Below, piece after piece: positions 1-8,927 of a DNA stretch of 64,000 nt. Both the position numbers and the translations under genes were made by a program. Where the stretch lies: contig NC_016027.1 in NCBI RefSeq assembly GCF_000182745.2, positions 2,827,001 through 2,891,000 of the forward strand, given 5' to 3'. Position 1 is the stretch's first letter. Every line of letters starts with the position of its first letter. The notes beneath the pieces were generated by a model. That model did no database searches, had not been told where the DNA came from, and saw only the letters and a program-made list of their open reading frames with translations. The stretch comes from Komagataeibacter medellinensis NBRC 3288 (lineage in GTDB: Bacteria > Pseudomonadota > Alphaproteobacteria > Acetobacterales > Acetobacteraceae).

Positions 1-995
1 ATGTCGATGGCATTGGCGGGCACGCCGTCACGGATCAGTTCAGCCTTCACGCTGTCTGCACGGCGCATGGACAGGCCAAGGTTATACTGCTGACCACGCG
101 GACCGGGATGGGCCGCCGTGTTGTCGGTGTAACCATTGACTTCGATACGCGTGGTCTGGACGTGGGTGGAAGCCTGGGCGGCCTCTGCCACGATCTCACG
201 CGAGCGGCCGGTCAGGGCTGCGCCGTCCCAGTCGAAGAACACCAGGTAGGTGCGGGCTGCGGTCGGTGCGGGCGGCACGACGGCAGGAGCCGGCGGCGGC
301 GGCGGCGGCGCGTTGTTGAACGCGTAGCGGACGCCTACGATGAACTGGTGGTTGAAGCGGTGGTCGAAGCGGGCAGCATCGCCGCCAACGGCGTGGATAT
401 TACCCATCGCAAAGTCTTCAACCTGACCAACCATACGATACTCGGTGGTCATCTGCAGACCGGATACACCCGGAATATCGTAAGCCGCACCGACGATACC
501 CTGGTAGGCGAAGCTGCCATTGGTGCCAGCGATCTTGCCGCCTGCACCACTGATGTTGGCGTTTTCCCACAGGTAACCGGCACCGACACCGACGAACGGC
601 GTGACAGGCACATCAATGTTGAACAGACGCTTCAGGTCAATGTCATACAGGACGTTGACGAAGCCACCGTAAGAGCGATCATGCCCCTTGGTTTTGACAG
701 TATCAACGCTTTTGATGGCAGACCACGTGTAGGCACCTTCGACTTCGGCACGCAGGCCGTTGCCGAAGCCCCAGCCGACGTTGGCAAAGCCGGTCCAGCC
801 ATGGCCGTGACGAACATGCGCGCCATCATCCCCCTGCGGGCCGGGCTTATTCTCAGCATCACGCATATGCTGGGTCTGGGTCAGGTCGTAACCACCGCCG
901 ATGCCAACATAGGGGCCGGTGATGGTCGTGGCTTTGGCTGCGAACGGTGCCGCTGCCAGCAGGCTGGTTGCCAGTAACGCTGCGCGAAGACGCAT
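1..995 (-). CDS. OmpA-family outer membrane protein (C-terminus cut by window edge)
   Basis: About 331 codons lie in the window; the last 35-40 residues run off the left edge. A signal peptide (MRLRAALLATSLLAAAPFAA) leads into a predicted eight-strand barrel starting TITGPYVGIGGGYDLTQ. A proline run near residue 250 (PPPPPPAPAVVPPAP) links it to an OmpA C-terminal peptidoglycan-binding domain with the EVNGYTDNTA motif. Family knowledge says such proteins tie the outer membrane to peptidoglycan. It is a close paralogue of the gene at 1407-2630, sharing signal, barrel strands, linker and OmpA domain, and differing mainly in the surface-loop regions. The start is the ATG at 995, matching the start of the paralogue. 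Confidence 0.9.
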   Translation of the reverse strand, partial: MRLRAALLATSLLAAAPFAAKATTITGPYVGIGGGYDLTQTQHMRDAENKPGPQGDDGAHVRHGHGWTGFANVGWGFGNGLRAEVEGAYTWSAIKSVDTVKTKGHDRSYGGFVNVLYDIDLKRLFNIDVPVTPFVGVGAGYLWENANISGAGGKIAGTNGSFAYQGIVGAAYDIPGVSGLQMTTEYRMVGQVEDFAMGNIHAVGGDAARFDHRFNHQFIVGVRYAFNNAPPPPPPAPAVVPPAPTAARTYLVFFDWDGAALTGRSREIVAEAAQASTHVQTTRIEVNGYTDNTAAHPGPRGQQYNLGLSMRRADSVKAELIRDGVPANAID

Positions 996-1406
996 GTTTA
1001 AGTCCTTAAACTCTGTTGTTGCAGGGCAGAGCCCTATCTTGTGGTCCGGGCAATGGATTTGCCCCGAAGACAGGGCAGCCTGAGATTACCCGCAAGCTAT
1101 GATGCGGGGATTAGCCTGTCTGGGCAGGCTTGAGAATGGGCAAAATGGCGCAAGCGGATCATGTGTGGCAGAAAAAACACATATCTTTTAGGGAGCTTTA
1201 AGTAATCTTACGAAAAATCATGATTTTACAAGGGACTTTCCATACTATCTCGGATAGCCCCTTCTATTTTGCATAGGTCATTGCCGGAAATGGAGGAACT
1301 GTCTGACGACAGTCATGGCGCTGGACGATTCGATGCAAAAAGGGAGAATGCCGAGCATTCTCCCTGAATTTCCCATAAGTTTTTCGTTGCCGGGCCGGAT
1401 CGCTGC
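996..1406. other. Intergenic region between tandem ompA paralogues
   Basis: This 411-base gap holds the terminator of the right-hand ompA gene and must hold the promoter and leader of the left-hand one. The middle (about 1140-1280) is clearly more AT-rich than the genes. I find no convincing coding frame and no promoter I would name with confidence. Confidence 0.5.
1336..1365 (-). terminator. Rho-independent terminator of the 1407-2630 ompA gene
   Basis: A perfect 10-base inverted repeat (AGGGAGAATG / CATTCTCCCT) with a 5-base loop lies just past the stop codon. Read on the minus strand it is followed directly by a T run, the standard intrinsic terminator layout. Confidence 0.85.
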
Positions 1407-2630
1407 CTAATGCAGGATGATCTCCACGCGGCGGTTCTGCGGCTCGCGCGTGTCGGGGCCTGTGGGCACCAGCGGGCGGGCTTCACCATAGCCCTGCACG
1501 CCAATGGCGCTGGCGGGCACGCCATCACGGATCAGTTCGGCCTTAACACTGTCCGCGCGGCGCAGGGACAGGCCAAGATTGTACTGCTGGCCACGTGGGC
1601 CAGGCTGGGCGGCTGAATTGTCAGTATAGCCGTTCACCTCGATACGGGTGGTCTGGACATGGCTGGAGGCCTGTGCCGCCTGTGCCACGATCTCACGCGC
1701 GCGGCCGGTCAGGAGCGCGCCATCCCAGTCAAAGAACACCAGGTAGGTACGGGCCATGGTCGGTGCGGGCGGCACGATGGCAGGGGCCGGCGGCGGCGGT
1801 GGTGGGGCGGTGTTGAAGGCGTAGCGGACGCCGACAATGAACTGGTGGTTGAAGCGGTGGTCGTAGCTCGGGTGGCTGTTATCGGCGCCGTAATTGGCGT
1901 TGTAGGACTGGGTGATGTTGCCCATGCTGAACGACTCCACCTGGCCGACCATGCGGTATTCGGTGGTCATCTGCAGGCCGGCGACGCCCGGTATGTCGTA
2001 AGCCGCACCTACAATGCCCTGATAGGCAAAGCTGCCATTGGTGCCATGCTGGCGCAGGTTGAGGCTGCTGTTGGAGGCAAGCACGGTGTTGCTGCTCACA
2101 TTCTGCCATAGGTAACCCGCACCCACACCGACAAACGGCGTGACCGGTACGTCGATGTTGAACAGGCGCTTGAGATCAATGTCATACAGCACGTTGATGA
2201 AGCCGCCATAGGAGCGGTCGCTGCCCTGGGTCCGCCCGGTGGTGGAACCACCCCGTGGCCCACCCTGGCTGAAGGTCATGCCACTCAGGCCGGACCAGTT
2301 GTAAGCTCCTTCCACTTCTGCGCGCAGGCCGTTGCCGAAGCCCCAGCCAAAGGAGGCGAATCCGGTCCACCCGTCGCCATGGCGCACGCGTTCGCGGTAA
2401 TGCATGCTGGGGCTATATGTATCGCGTACATCCGCCTGTGATGCGGTGGGCGCGTGATTGACGTAGCCTTTTTCAAGGCGGTCATTGTCGAAGTCATGAA
2501 GATGCTGGGTCTGGGTCAGGTCATAGCCACCCCCGATATCAACATAAGGGCCGGTAATGGTGGTTGCCATGGTGGCCGCAACCGGAGCCGTGGTCAGTGC
2601 AGTCGCCAGCAATGCCGTGCGAAGACGCAT
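1407..2630 (-). CDS. OmpA-family outer membrane protein (407 aa)
   Basis: The protein has an N-terminal signal peptide ending near residue 22, a beta-barrel rich in aromatic alternation (residues about 25-275, closing with HQFIVGVRYAF), a linker of seven prolines near residue 277, and an OmpA/MotB-like C-terminal domain (residues about 295-407). The latter contains EVNGYTDNSA and the end motif NRRVEIIL. Such porin-like proteins anchor the outer membrane to peptidoglycan. It looks monocistronic, with its own terminator at 1336-1365 and a 265-base gap to aroKB upstream. The adjacent paralogue to the left indicates a tandem duplication. Compared with that copy the surface loops are longer (for example residues 45-75 and 190-205). 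Confidence 0.92.
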   Translation of the reverse strand: MRLRTALLATALTTAPVAATMATTITGPYVDIGGGYDLTQTQHLHDFDNDRLEKGYVNHAPTASQADVRDTYSPSMHYRERVRHGDGWTGFASFGWGFGNGLRAEVEGAYNWSGLSGMTFSQGGPRGGSTTGRTQGSDRSYGGFINVLYDIDLKRLFNIDVPVTPFVGVGAGYLWQNVSSNTVLASNSSLNLRQHGTNGSFAYQGIVGAAYDIPGVAGLQMTTEYRMVGQVESFSMGNITQSYNANYGADNSHPSYDHRFNHQFIVGVRYAFNTAPPPPPPAPAIVPPAPTMARTYLVFFDWDGALLTGRAREIVAQAAQASSHVQTTRIEVNGYTDNSAAQPGPRGQQYNLGLSLRRADSVKAELIRDGVPASAIGVQGYGEARPLVPTGPDTREPQNRRVEIILH

Positions 2631-2895
2631 GTTCCCGTCCTTGATACTTGATCAGACGCCTTCTTTTCTGTGGAGATGGGGGCATTCCACACTGGCCTGA
2701 TGCTTGTTGACACAATCGGCCTGTAGGGCCGTGATGGGCGTGCCGGCAGGAAGGCGGGGATGCTGGGTATCCGGCCCCGCCAACCCGTGGCGGGACCGTT
2801 GTGCGGGGCAAGGATTGAAATACGGTAAATGTCCTTGGCCAACCGTGGGGGAGGGCAGGGACTGTTGTATAAAAATCACAGCGCGGCGCAGGCGC

Positions 2896-4629
2896 TCAGG
2901 GCGTGCAGCCATCCGTGCGCAGGACGTCCATAACAGCCTCGCCCGGTACGTCGCGGCAGGTAAAGGCCCGGCCAATCCCGCGCACCAGCACGAAGGACAG
3001 GCGGCCGTCGCGCATCTTCTTGTCGCGCTGCATGTTGCGTACAAGCTGGCTGGCGGAGAAACTGCGCCCCGTATCACTGATCCGCAGCGGCATGGACAGG
3101 CGTTCGAGATGGCGGGTCACGCGCTCCAGGTCCTCGGTCGGGCAGTAACCCAGCTTTACCGACAGCATGAAGGCCAGCCGCAGCCCGATGGATACGGCCT
3201 CGCCATGCAACAAGCTGCCGTTGTAGCCCATCTCGGCCTCCAGCGCGTGGCCGAAGGTGTGGCCCAGGTTGAGCAGCGCGCGGCCATCGACCTTGCGTTC
3301 CTCGCGCTCATCCGCGATCACCACGCGGGCCTTGAACGCGCAGGCCATGCGGATGGCCTCGGCCTGCATGGCAGGCTCCCCTTCCAGTACCGCCGCACCG
3401 TGCCGCTCGCACCACTCGAACAGGGTGGCATCGCCCAGCAGGCCGGATTTTACGATCTCGGCATAACCTGCGCGCAGTTCGCGCACCGGCAGGGTGGCCA
3501 GGGCAGACGTATCGGCCAGCACGGCGATGGGCTGGTGGAACGCGCCGACCAGGTTCTTGCCAAAGGGGGTGTTGATGCCTGTCTTGCCGCCGACCGACGA
3601 ATCCACCTGTGAAAGCAGTGTGGTCGGTACCTGCACGAAGGGCAGGCCGCGCAGGGTGGTGGCAGCACAGAATCCGGCCAGATCTCCCACCACGCCCCCG
3701 CCGAGTGCCACGACCGTGGTGCCGCGTTCCACATGCGCTTCCAGCAGGGCGTTGGTTACGCGTTCGTACTGGGCCATGCTCTTGGAACCTTCGCCGGGGG
3801 GGATGGTGATCACCTCGGCGCGGATGGCACATTCCTCCAGCCCTTCCAGCAGGCGGGGCAAGTGCAGGGCGGATACGGTCTCATCCGTCAGGATCATGAC
3901 ACGCTTTTGCGGCAGGACGGGTGCCAGCAGCGCGCCGGCGCGACGGATCACGTCGGGGCCGATCAGCACCTCATAGCTGGCGCGGTCCAGCCGCACGGGC
4001 ACGCGCAGCGGTTGCTGGTTATGCTTGAGGGCCTGCAGCACATGGTCGGCGCTGTGTTCCACGTTGTCGTCTCCACAATCCACGATGATGTCCGCCTCCG
4101 CATAGACCGGGTGGCGGATGCGCATGAGATCCGCCAGCACCGCGTGCGGCGAAGTGTTGTTGAGTAGCGGGCGGTGCGTGCGCTCCGCCACGCGCTGCAC
4201 CAGCAGCGGCAGGGGACAGCGCAGCCAGATCGAAACCGCATGCGCGCGTACGCTGGCACGCGTGCGCGGGTCCATGAAGGCGCCGCCACCGGTAGCCAGC
4301 ACCACCGGCGGCCCGGACAGCAGGCGGCGGATGACCAGCCGTTCGCCGCGGCGGAATTCGGGCTCGCCATATTTCTGGAACAGGTCGGCAATCGAGCAGC
4401 CGGCCGCACGTTCGATTTCCTCATCCGAATCGACAAACGGCAGACCCAGCCTTGCGGCCAGAATCCGGCCGATGGTGGTCTTGCCTGCCCCCATCAGGCC
4501 CACCATAACAATGGTCTGCCCGCCGCCCGCCTGCCGTGGCGCGGACGGGCCGACAGCGGCGAGATCAAGCGGAATGCTGAGTAAGGGACCCTCTGGGTGG
4601 GACCGGTCGGGGGGAATCTGGCGTGACAT
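2896..4629 (-). CDS. aroKB: Bifunctional shikimate kinase / 3-dehydroquinate synthase fusion
   Basis: One 577-residue frame joins two shikimate-pathway enzymes. Residues about 40-200 are shikimate kinase: P-loop GLMGAGKTTIG, FVDSDEEIE, and the shikimate-binding ATGGGAF. Residues about 215-570 are dehydroquinate synthase: PPGEGSKS, ALGGGVVGDLAGF, QVDSSVGGKTGIN and the metal-ligand region LNLGHTFGHALE. AroB forms 3-dehydroquinate from DAHP, and AroK phosphorylates shikimate two steps later. Separate neighbouring aroK and aroB genes are the common bacterial arrangement, so the fusion is derived, though I believe it is shared by other acetic acid bacteria. The start is taken at ATG 4629; an in-frame ATG at 4653 is possible. 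Confidence 0.93.
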   Translation of the reverse strand: MSRQIPPDRSHPEGPLLSIPLDLAAVGPSAPRQAGGGQTIVMVGLMGAGKTTIGRILAARLGLPFVDSDEEIERAAGCSIADLFQKYGEPEFRRGERLVIRRLLSGPPVVLATGGGAFMDPRTRASVRAHAVSIWLRCPLPLLVQRVAERTHRPLLNNTSPHAVLADLMRIRHPVYAEADIIVDCGDDNVEHSADHVLQALKHNQQPLRVPVRLDRASYEVLIGPDVIRRAGALLAPVLPQKRVMILTDETVSALHLPRLLEGLEECAIRAEVITIPPGEGSKSMAQYERVTNALLEAHVERGTTVVALGGGVVGDLAGFCAATTLRGLPFVQVPTTLLSQVDSSVGGKTGINTPFGKNLVGAFHQPIAVLADTSALATLPVRELRAGYAEIVKSGLLGDATLFEWCERHGAAVLEGEPAMQAEAIRMACAFKARVVIADEREERKVDGRALLNLGHTFGHALEAEMGYNGSLLHGEAVSIGLRLAFMLSVKLGYCPTEDLERVTRHLERLSMPLRISDTGRSFSASQLVRNMQRDKKMRDGRLSFVLVRGIGRAFTCRDVPGEAVMDVLRTDGCTP

Positions 4630-4742
4630 GCCCGGCAACCTAACATACAGCATGACAGGACCGGTAGACTCTGCACCCGGGGCCTGTGTCGCGCATGGGA
4701 CGTGTCTGGGCACAAGAGTGTGTAAAACCGGTATTTAAGCAT

Positions 4743-4964
4743 ATGGGAAGCGGTTGGATGGTCCGTATAGTCATTGCCTTCGCTGGCGTTCTTGTCCTGT
4801 GCGCCGTGGGGGGCTTTCTCTCGCTTGGTGCGTTTCCACCCGCGGCGGTGCAGCAGACGGTCCACAAGGACATAGCCTTCGCTCCCCCGGCCCCGCCTGC
4901 GGCTCTGCCTACGTCGGTGGGTACGCCCGCGCCGCTGCCCATGGCCCCTCTGGCTTCACACTGA
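4743..4964 (+). CDS. Small single-pass membrane protein, function unknown
   Basis: This 73-residue protein has one strong hydrophobic helix (about residues 7-28, VRIVIAFAGVLVLCAVGGFL) followed by a Pro/Ala-rich tail. The topology could be an anchored periplasmic tail or an uncleaved signal. Its stop (4962-4964) overlaps the ribosome-binding region of xerD (GAGGGGCG, GTG start at 4977), so the two are probably translated from one transcript. It is divergent from aroKB, and the shared 113-base gap should contain both promoters. I do not recognise the family. Confidence 0.6.
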   Translation: MGSGWMVRIVIAFAGVLVLCAVGGFLSLGAFPPAAVQQTVHKDIAFAPPAPPAALPTSVGTPAPLPMAPLASH

Positions 4965-4976
4965 GGGGCGGCAGCC

Positions 4977-5915
4977 GTGCAGGCGGACGGGATTGACGCC
5001 TTTCTGGAAATGCAGGCCGCCGAACGCGGCGCTGCCCTGAACACGCTGTCCGCCTACGGGCGTGACCTTGCGGACATGACGGCGGCCCTCCACGGCTGTG
5101 GGGTTACGGCCCGCACAGCGGGGGAAGCCGATCTGCGCGCCTATCTGGCGGGCCTGGCAGGGCAGGGACTGGCGCCACGCACGCAGGCGCGCAGGCTGTC
5201 ATGCCTGAAGCAGTATTTCCTGTTCCTGGCGCGCGAGGGGCTGCGGCCGGACAACCCTGCCGCGCTGCTGGAAGCGCCACGGCTGGATGCGCCATTGCCG
5301 CGTTTCCTGTCGGAAGGGGAGGTCAGCGCCCTGCTGGCTGCGTGTGCGCCCGAACCCGATGCCACGCCAGCCCGCAGGCGGAGGTTGCTGGTGGCGCGCG
5401 CGGCGCTCGAGATGCTGTACGCATCGGGCCTGCGTATATCCGAACTGCTGACCCTGCCCCGGCGCGCGCTGGATGCGACGCCGGGCATGATGCTGGTGCG
5501 CGGCAAGGGCGGGCGTGAGCGCATGGTGCCGATGTCGGCGCGCGCGCGGGCCGCAGCCCGGTCGCTCATGGCCGTGGATGCCGCACGCAAAAGCCCGTTC
5601 CTGTTTCCCGGCCGGGGTGCGGCGCAGCCCATGACCCGGCAGGGATTCGACCGTATCATGCATGATGTGGCCCTGCGTGCGGGGCTGGACCCGGCACGGC
5701 TTTCACCGCATGTGCTGCGCCATTCGTTTGCGACCCACCTGCTGGCACATGGGGCCGATCTGCGCGCGCTACAGGTGCTGCTGGGTCATGCTGATATAGC
5801 AACGACACAGATCTATACCCACGTCATGCTTGATCGGTTGCGTGAGGCGGTTACCGACCATCATCCCCTGTCCCAAGATCCTCTTGCCCACTCAGGGCAG
5901 GGGGGGGCGGGATAG
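4977..5915 (+). CDS. xerD: Site-specific tyrosine recombinase XerD
   Basis: At 312 residues it matches the size of Xer recombinases. An N-terminal SAM-like DNA-binding domain (about 5-90) is followed by the catalytic domain. The six active-site positions are visible: Arg153 (SGLRISELL), Lys177 (RGKGGRE), His245 and Arg248 (SPHVLRHS), His271 (LLGHADIATTQ) and Tyr280 (IYTHV). XerD works with XerC at dif to resolve chromosome dimers; XerC is not in this window. XerD is favoured over XerC from position next to accA, as in other alphaproteobacteria, and from overall sequence. The GTG start is preceded by GAGGGGCG. There is no sign that it belongs to a mobile element. Confidence 0.9.
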   Translation: MQADGIDAFLEMQAAERGAALNTLSAYGRDLADMTAALHGCGVTARTAGEADLRAYLAGLAGQGLAPRTQARRLSCLKQYFLFLAREGLRPDNPAALLEAPRLDAPLPRFLSEGEVSALLAACAPEPDATPARRRRLLVARAALEMLYASGLRISELLTLPRRALDATPGMMLVRGKGGRERMVPMSARARAAARSLMAVDAARKSPFLFPGRGAAQPMTRQGFDRIMHDVALRAGLDPARLSPHVLRHSFATHLLAHGADLRALQVLLGHADIATTQIYTHVMLDRLREAVTDHHPLSQDPLAHSGQGGAG

Positions 5916-5991
5916 ACAAAAAATGCATGGCGGGGTGAATTCCCCGCGTGAAAATGTTTGGCTGGCGTGCAGGCTGTGCTATCGGCAGCGC

Positions 5992-6948
5992 ATGCGCCAG
6001 TTTCTAGATTTCGAAAAGTCGGTCGCCGAGCTTGAGAACAAGATCGACGAACTTCGCAGGATGTCCGGTCCGGATGGGATCAACATTGCGGAAGAGATCG
6101 CCCGGTTGAGCGAAAAAGCCGACCGGCAGTTGCGTACGGCTTACGCCAAGCTGACCCCGTGGCAGAAGGTGCAGGTTGCACGCCACGCCCAGCGGCCCCA
6201 CACGGTGGATTACATCGGTGCGCTGATTACCGAATTCTCACCGCTGGCCGGTGATCGCCTGTTTGGCGAGGACAAGGCCATCATTGGTGGCGTCGGTCGT
6301 TTCAATGGCCAGCCGGTGGTGGTGATCGGGACCGAACGCGGTGCCGAGATCGAGACACGGCTTAAGCATAATTTCGGCATGGCGCGGCCCGAAGGCTACC
6401 GCAAGGCCCAGCGCCTGATGAAACTGGCCGGACGATTCGGTCTGCCGGTCCTGACCTTCATCGATACATCGGGCGCATGGCCCGGCATTGATGCGGAAGC
6501 GCGCGGCCAGGCAGAAGCCATTGCCCGCTCTATCGAGACCTGCCTGAACGTGCCCGTGCCGGTCATTGCCACCGTCATTGGCGAGGGCGGGTCCGGTGGC
6601 GCCGTGGCACTTGGCGCAGGTGACCGCGTGATGATGCTGGAACACGCCATATATTCCGTCATCTCGCCGGAAGCCTGTTCGTCCATCCTGTGGCGTGACC
6701 CCAAGCTGGCGAGTACGGCTGCGGATGCGCTTAAGCTGACCGCGCAGGATCTGCTCCAGCTCCGTCTGATCGATCGCATCATTCCCGAACCGCTGGGTGG
6801 CGCGCAGCGCGATCCGGCCGCTGCCATTCGCGCCGTGGGCGATGCCATTGCCGCCGAACTGCCCGGCCTGCAGGCCAAGGACCCGGCTCTGCTCAAGGCG
6901 CAGCGGCGTGACAAGTTCCTTGCCATGGGGCGTGAAGCGGTTTCCTGA
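5992..6948 (+). CDS. accA: Acetyl-CoA carboxylase carboxyltransferase subunit alpha
   Basis: The 318-residue length and the start MRQFLDFEKSVAELENKIDE match AccA. The biotin-carboxyl-transfer core is seen in GRFGLPVLTFIDTSGAWPGI and the oxyanion-hole glycine stretch GEGGSGGAVALG, followed by YSVISPEACSSILW. AccA with AccD transfers the carboxyl group from biotinyl-BCCP to acetyl-CoA, giving malonyl-CoA for fatty acids. AccD, AccB and AccC are not here. It lies 76 bases after xerD. Frames starting further upstream lack homology, so ATG 5992 is preferred. Confidence 0.96.
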   Translation: MRQFLDFEKSVAELENKIDELRRMSGPDGINIAEEIARLSEKADRQLRTAYAKLTPWQKVQVARHAQRPHTVDYIGALITEFSPLAGDRLFGEDKAIIGGVGRFNGQPVVVIGTERGAEIETRLKHNFGMARPEGYRKAQRLMKLAGRFGLPVLTFIDTSGAWPGIDAEARGQAEAIARSIETCLNVPVPVIATVIGEGGSGGAVALGAGDRVMMLEHAIYSVISPEACSSILWRDPKLASTAADALKLTAQDLLQLRLIDRIIPEPLGGAQRDPAAAIRAVGDAIAAELPGLQAKDPALLKAQRRDKFLAMGREAVS

Positions 6949-7013
6949 CCTTCACTTGCGTTTTATCGCGCCGTGCGTGCCTGCCGCAACAGGCGGCCCG
7001 CACGGCGGGGGCA

Positions 7014-7814
7014 TCAGGCTTTAGCGGGTTCGCCGGCCTGTGGCCTGAAACCCATTTCCACAATCAGGTTGCGCACGGCCGTGGCCGCATCCTGTACTGC
7101 CTGTGTGTCCGTGCCCTTGCACAGCAGGCAGACACCGCGCTGGCTTTCATCCAGCCGGTAGGGGTAGGAGCCGATGTCAACGGTCGGGTAGCAATGCTGG
7201 ATGGCTTCGAGCGATGCTGCCAGTGCCCCTTCATACAGCCCGTTCGCGTGCCATGCCTGTGATGTGACCGGCGTGCCGTGGGGTAGGGTGGGCAGCACTT
7301 CCTCGAACATCGCGCGCATGATGCGCGGCACGCCTGCCATGACATGCACGTTGCCCATGGTAAACCCTGGCGCTACCGAGACGGAATTGCGGATGGGCGT
7401 TGCCCCCTGCGGCATGGTCGCCATGCGCTGGCGGGCGGCGTTGAATGCGTCGGGGGCGAAATGCGCTTCCAGCAGGCGGAAGGTCTCGGGGTGATGCACC
7501 CAGGGCACACCGAACGATTCCGCAACACAGGCGGACGTGATATCGTCATGCGTCGGACCGATGCCGCCGGTAGTGAACACATTGTCATAGGCCGCGCGGG
7601 TCTCGGTCACGTTACGGACAATGACGGTGCGGATATCGGGAATGATCCGTACCTCGCTCAGGGTGATGCCGGTTTCTGACAGGCGGCGCGCGATATACTG
7701 CACGTTCACGTCCTGGGTACGGCCAGACAGGATTTCATTGCCAATAACAAGCAGGCAGGCGGTGGGGTTCATCATGAGATTCCACTGGTTGCGACAGGGG
7801 GCGTTCCGTTTCAT
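7014..7814 (-). CDS. CinA N-terminal / molybdopterin-binding (MoCF) domain protein
   Basis: Roughly 250-265 residues consisting of a MoCF_biosynth domain of the CinA N-terminal type: LVIGNEILSGRTQD at the start, the TTGGIGPTHDDIT signature, then GVPRIMRAMFEE. The C-terminal CinA deamidase domain is missing, so it resembles the stand-alone competence/damage-inducible protein A-like family, whose substrate is unsettled (ADP-ribose pyrophosphatase activity is known for full-length CinA). ATG 7814 follows AGGG at good spacing, but homology begins at the MMNPTACLL pair near 7775. It is divergent from the SMP-30 gene with only about 40 bases between starts. Confidence 0.8.
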   Translation of the reverse strand: MKRNAPCRNQWNLMMNPTACLLVIGNEILSGRTQDVNVQYIARRLSETGITLSEVRIIPDIRTVIVRNVTETRAAYDNVFTTGGIGPTHDDITSACVAESFGVPWVHHPETFRLLEAHFAPDAFNAARQRMATMPQGATPIRNSVSVAPGFTMGNVHVMAGVPRIMRAMFEEVLPTLPHGTPVTSQAWHANGLYEGALAASLEAIQHCYPTVDIGSYPYRLDESQRGVCLLCKGTDTQAVQDAATAVRNLIVEMGFRPQAGEPAKA

Positions 7815-7856
7815 GTTCACCCTACAATGCCAGACCGCCCGCCGGAAGGAGAAGCC

Positions 7857-8783
7857 ATGAACACGGCAGCATTGCTACAACCACACTGTGTATGGGATGC
7901 CAGGGCGGAACTGGGTGAAGGCCCGGTCTGGTCCGTGCGCGAGCAGGCGCTTTATTTCGTCGATATCGTGGGGCAGGCGATCCACCGTTTCCACCCCGAA
8001 AGCGGGCAGCATGCCTCATGGTCCGCGCCACAGCGCCCTGGCTTTGTGGTGCCGGTCAGTGATGGCACGCTCATATGCGGGCTGAAGGACGGACTGTACG
8101 GGTTTGACCCGGCATCGGGCCGGTTTGACTGCATGGTGGCAGTGGAGCGCGAACTGCCGGGTAACCGCATCAATGACGGTTGTGTCGATTCGAAGGGCCG
8201 CCTGTGGTTCGGCACCATGGACGATGGCGAGGCGACTCCCAGCGGAGCACTGTATTCCGTCACCCGTGGCAAGGGTCGTACGCTGGACGTGCTGCGCCAT
8301 GATGAGGGGTATGTCGTCACCAACGGTCCTGCTGTCTCGCCCGATGGCACAAAGCTGTACCATAACCATTCCCCCGCCGGGATCATTTACGTGTTTGACC
8401 TAGCCCCCGATGGCGCCCTGTCCAACCGGCGTGTCTTTGCCCGCGTAACCGATGGCTACCCGGATGGCGTGGTGGTGGACAGTGCTGGCACCCTTTGGGT
8501 GGGCGCATGGAATGGCGGGCGGGTTATGCGCTTTGCGCCGGATGGCACCGAACTGCCACCGATTGCGCTGCCTGCGGTCAATGTGACCAAGGTCGCCTTT
8601 GGCGGGCCTGACCTGCGCACGCTCTATGTCACGACCGCACGCAAGAACACGCCACCCGATGTGCTGGCCCGTTATCCGCAGGCCGGTGGGCTGTTCAGCC
8701 TGCGCGTGGATGTGCCGGGGCAGGAGCCGGTGGCCTTTCCGGTCGATGAAATGGACGCGCTGGGCGATATCGCGCTGGATTAG
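7857..8783 (+). CDS. SMP-30/gluconolactonase/LRE family protein
   Basis: A 308-residue six-bladed propeller hydrolase. The metal-binding residues of the family are in place: Glu in ELGEGPVW, Asn in PGNRINDGCVDSKGRLWFG, Asp in YPDGVVVDSAGTLWVGAW. Family members hydrolyse sugar lactones such as gluconolactone or arabinonolactone. In an organism that oxidises sugars in the periplasm a cytoplasmic lactonase (no signal peptide seen) would serve lactones made inside the cell. The substrate cannot be told from sequence. The start at 7857 has AAGGAGAAGCC directly upstream. Confidence 0.88.
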   Translation: MNTAALLQPHCVWDARAELGEGPVWSVREQALYFVDIVGQAIHRFHPESGQHASWSAPQRPGFVVPVSDGTLICGLKDGLYGFDPASGRFDCMVAVERELPGNRINDGCVDSKGRLWFGTMDDGEATPSGALYSVTRGKGRTLDVLRHDEGYVVTNGPAVSPDGTKLYHNHSPAGIIYVFDLAPDGALSNRRVFARVTDGYPDGVVVDSAGTLWVGAWNGGRVMRFAPDGTELPPIALPAVNVTKVAFGGPDLRTLYVTTARKNTPPDVLARYPQAGGLFSLRVDVPGQEPVAFPVDEMDALGDIALD

Positions 8784-8927
8784 GCGTTAGCAGACTGTCG
8801 GTTGGGATTTTTCACGCAATAAAATTGCTTTAATTATGAATATTATAGAATTTATGACACAGAAAACAGAAATATGTTTTCATAAGTTATGAATAATATC
8901 CATTCCAGCTCCCAATCCGACAGCCTG

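Noticed and set aside
108-977. 289-residue plus-strand open frame at the left edge
   Set aside because: Antisense to the partial OmpA gene, which aligns along its whole length with the neighbouring paralogue.
2704-3612. 302-residue plus-strand open frame
   Set aside because: Opposite to the aroKB fusion, whose motifs are unambiguous.
4977-5915. Integrase of a mobile element
   Set aside because: The tyrosine recombinase is XerD-like, sits beside accA in a housekeeping context, and has no attachment repeats or phage genes around it.
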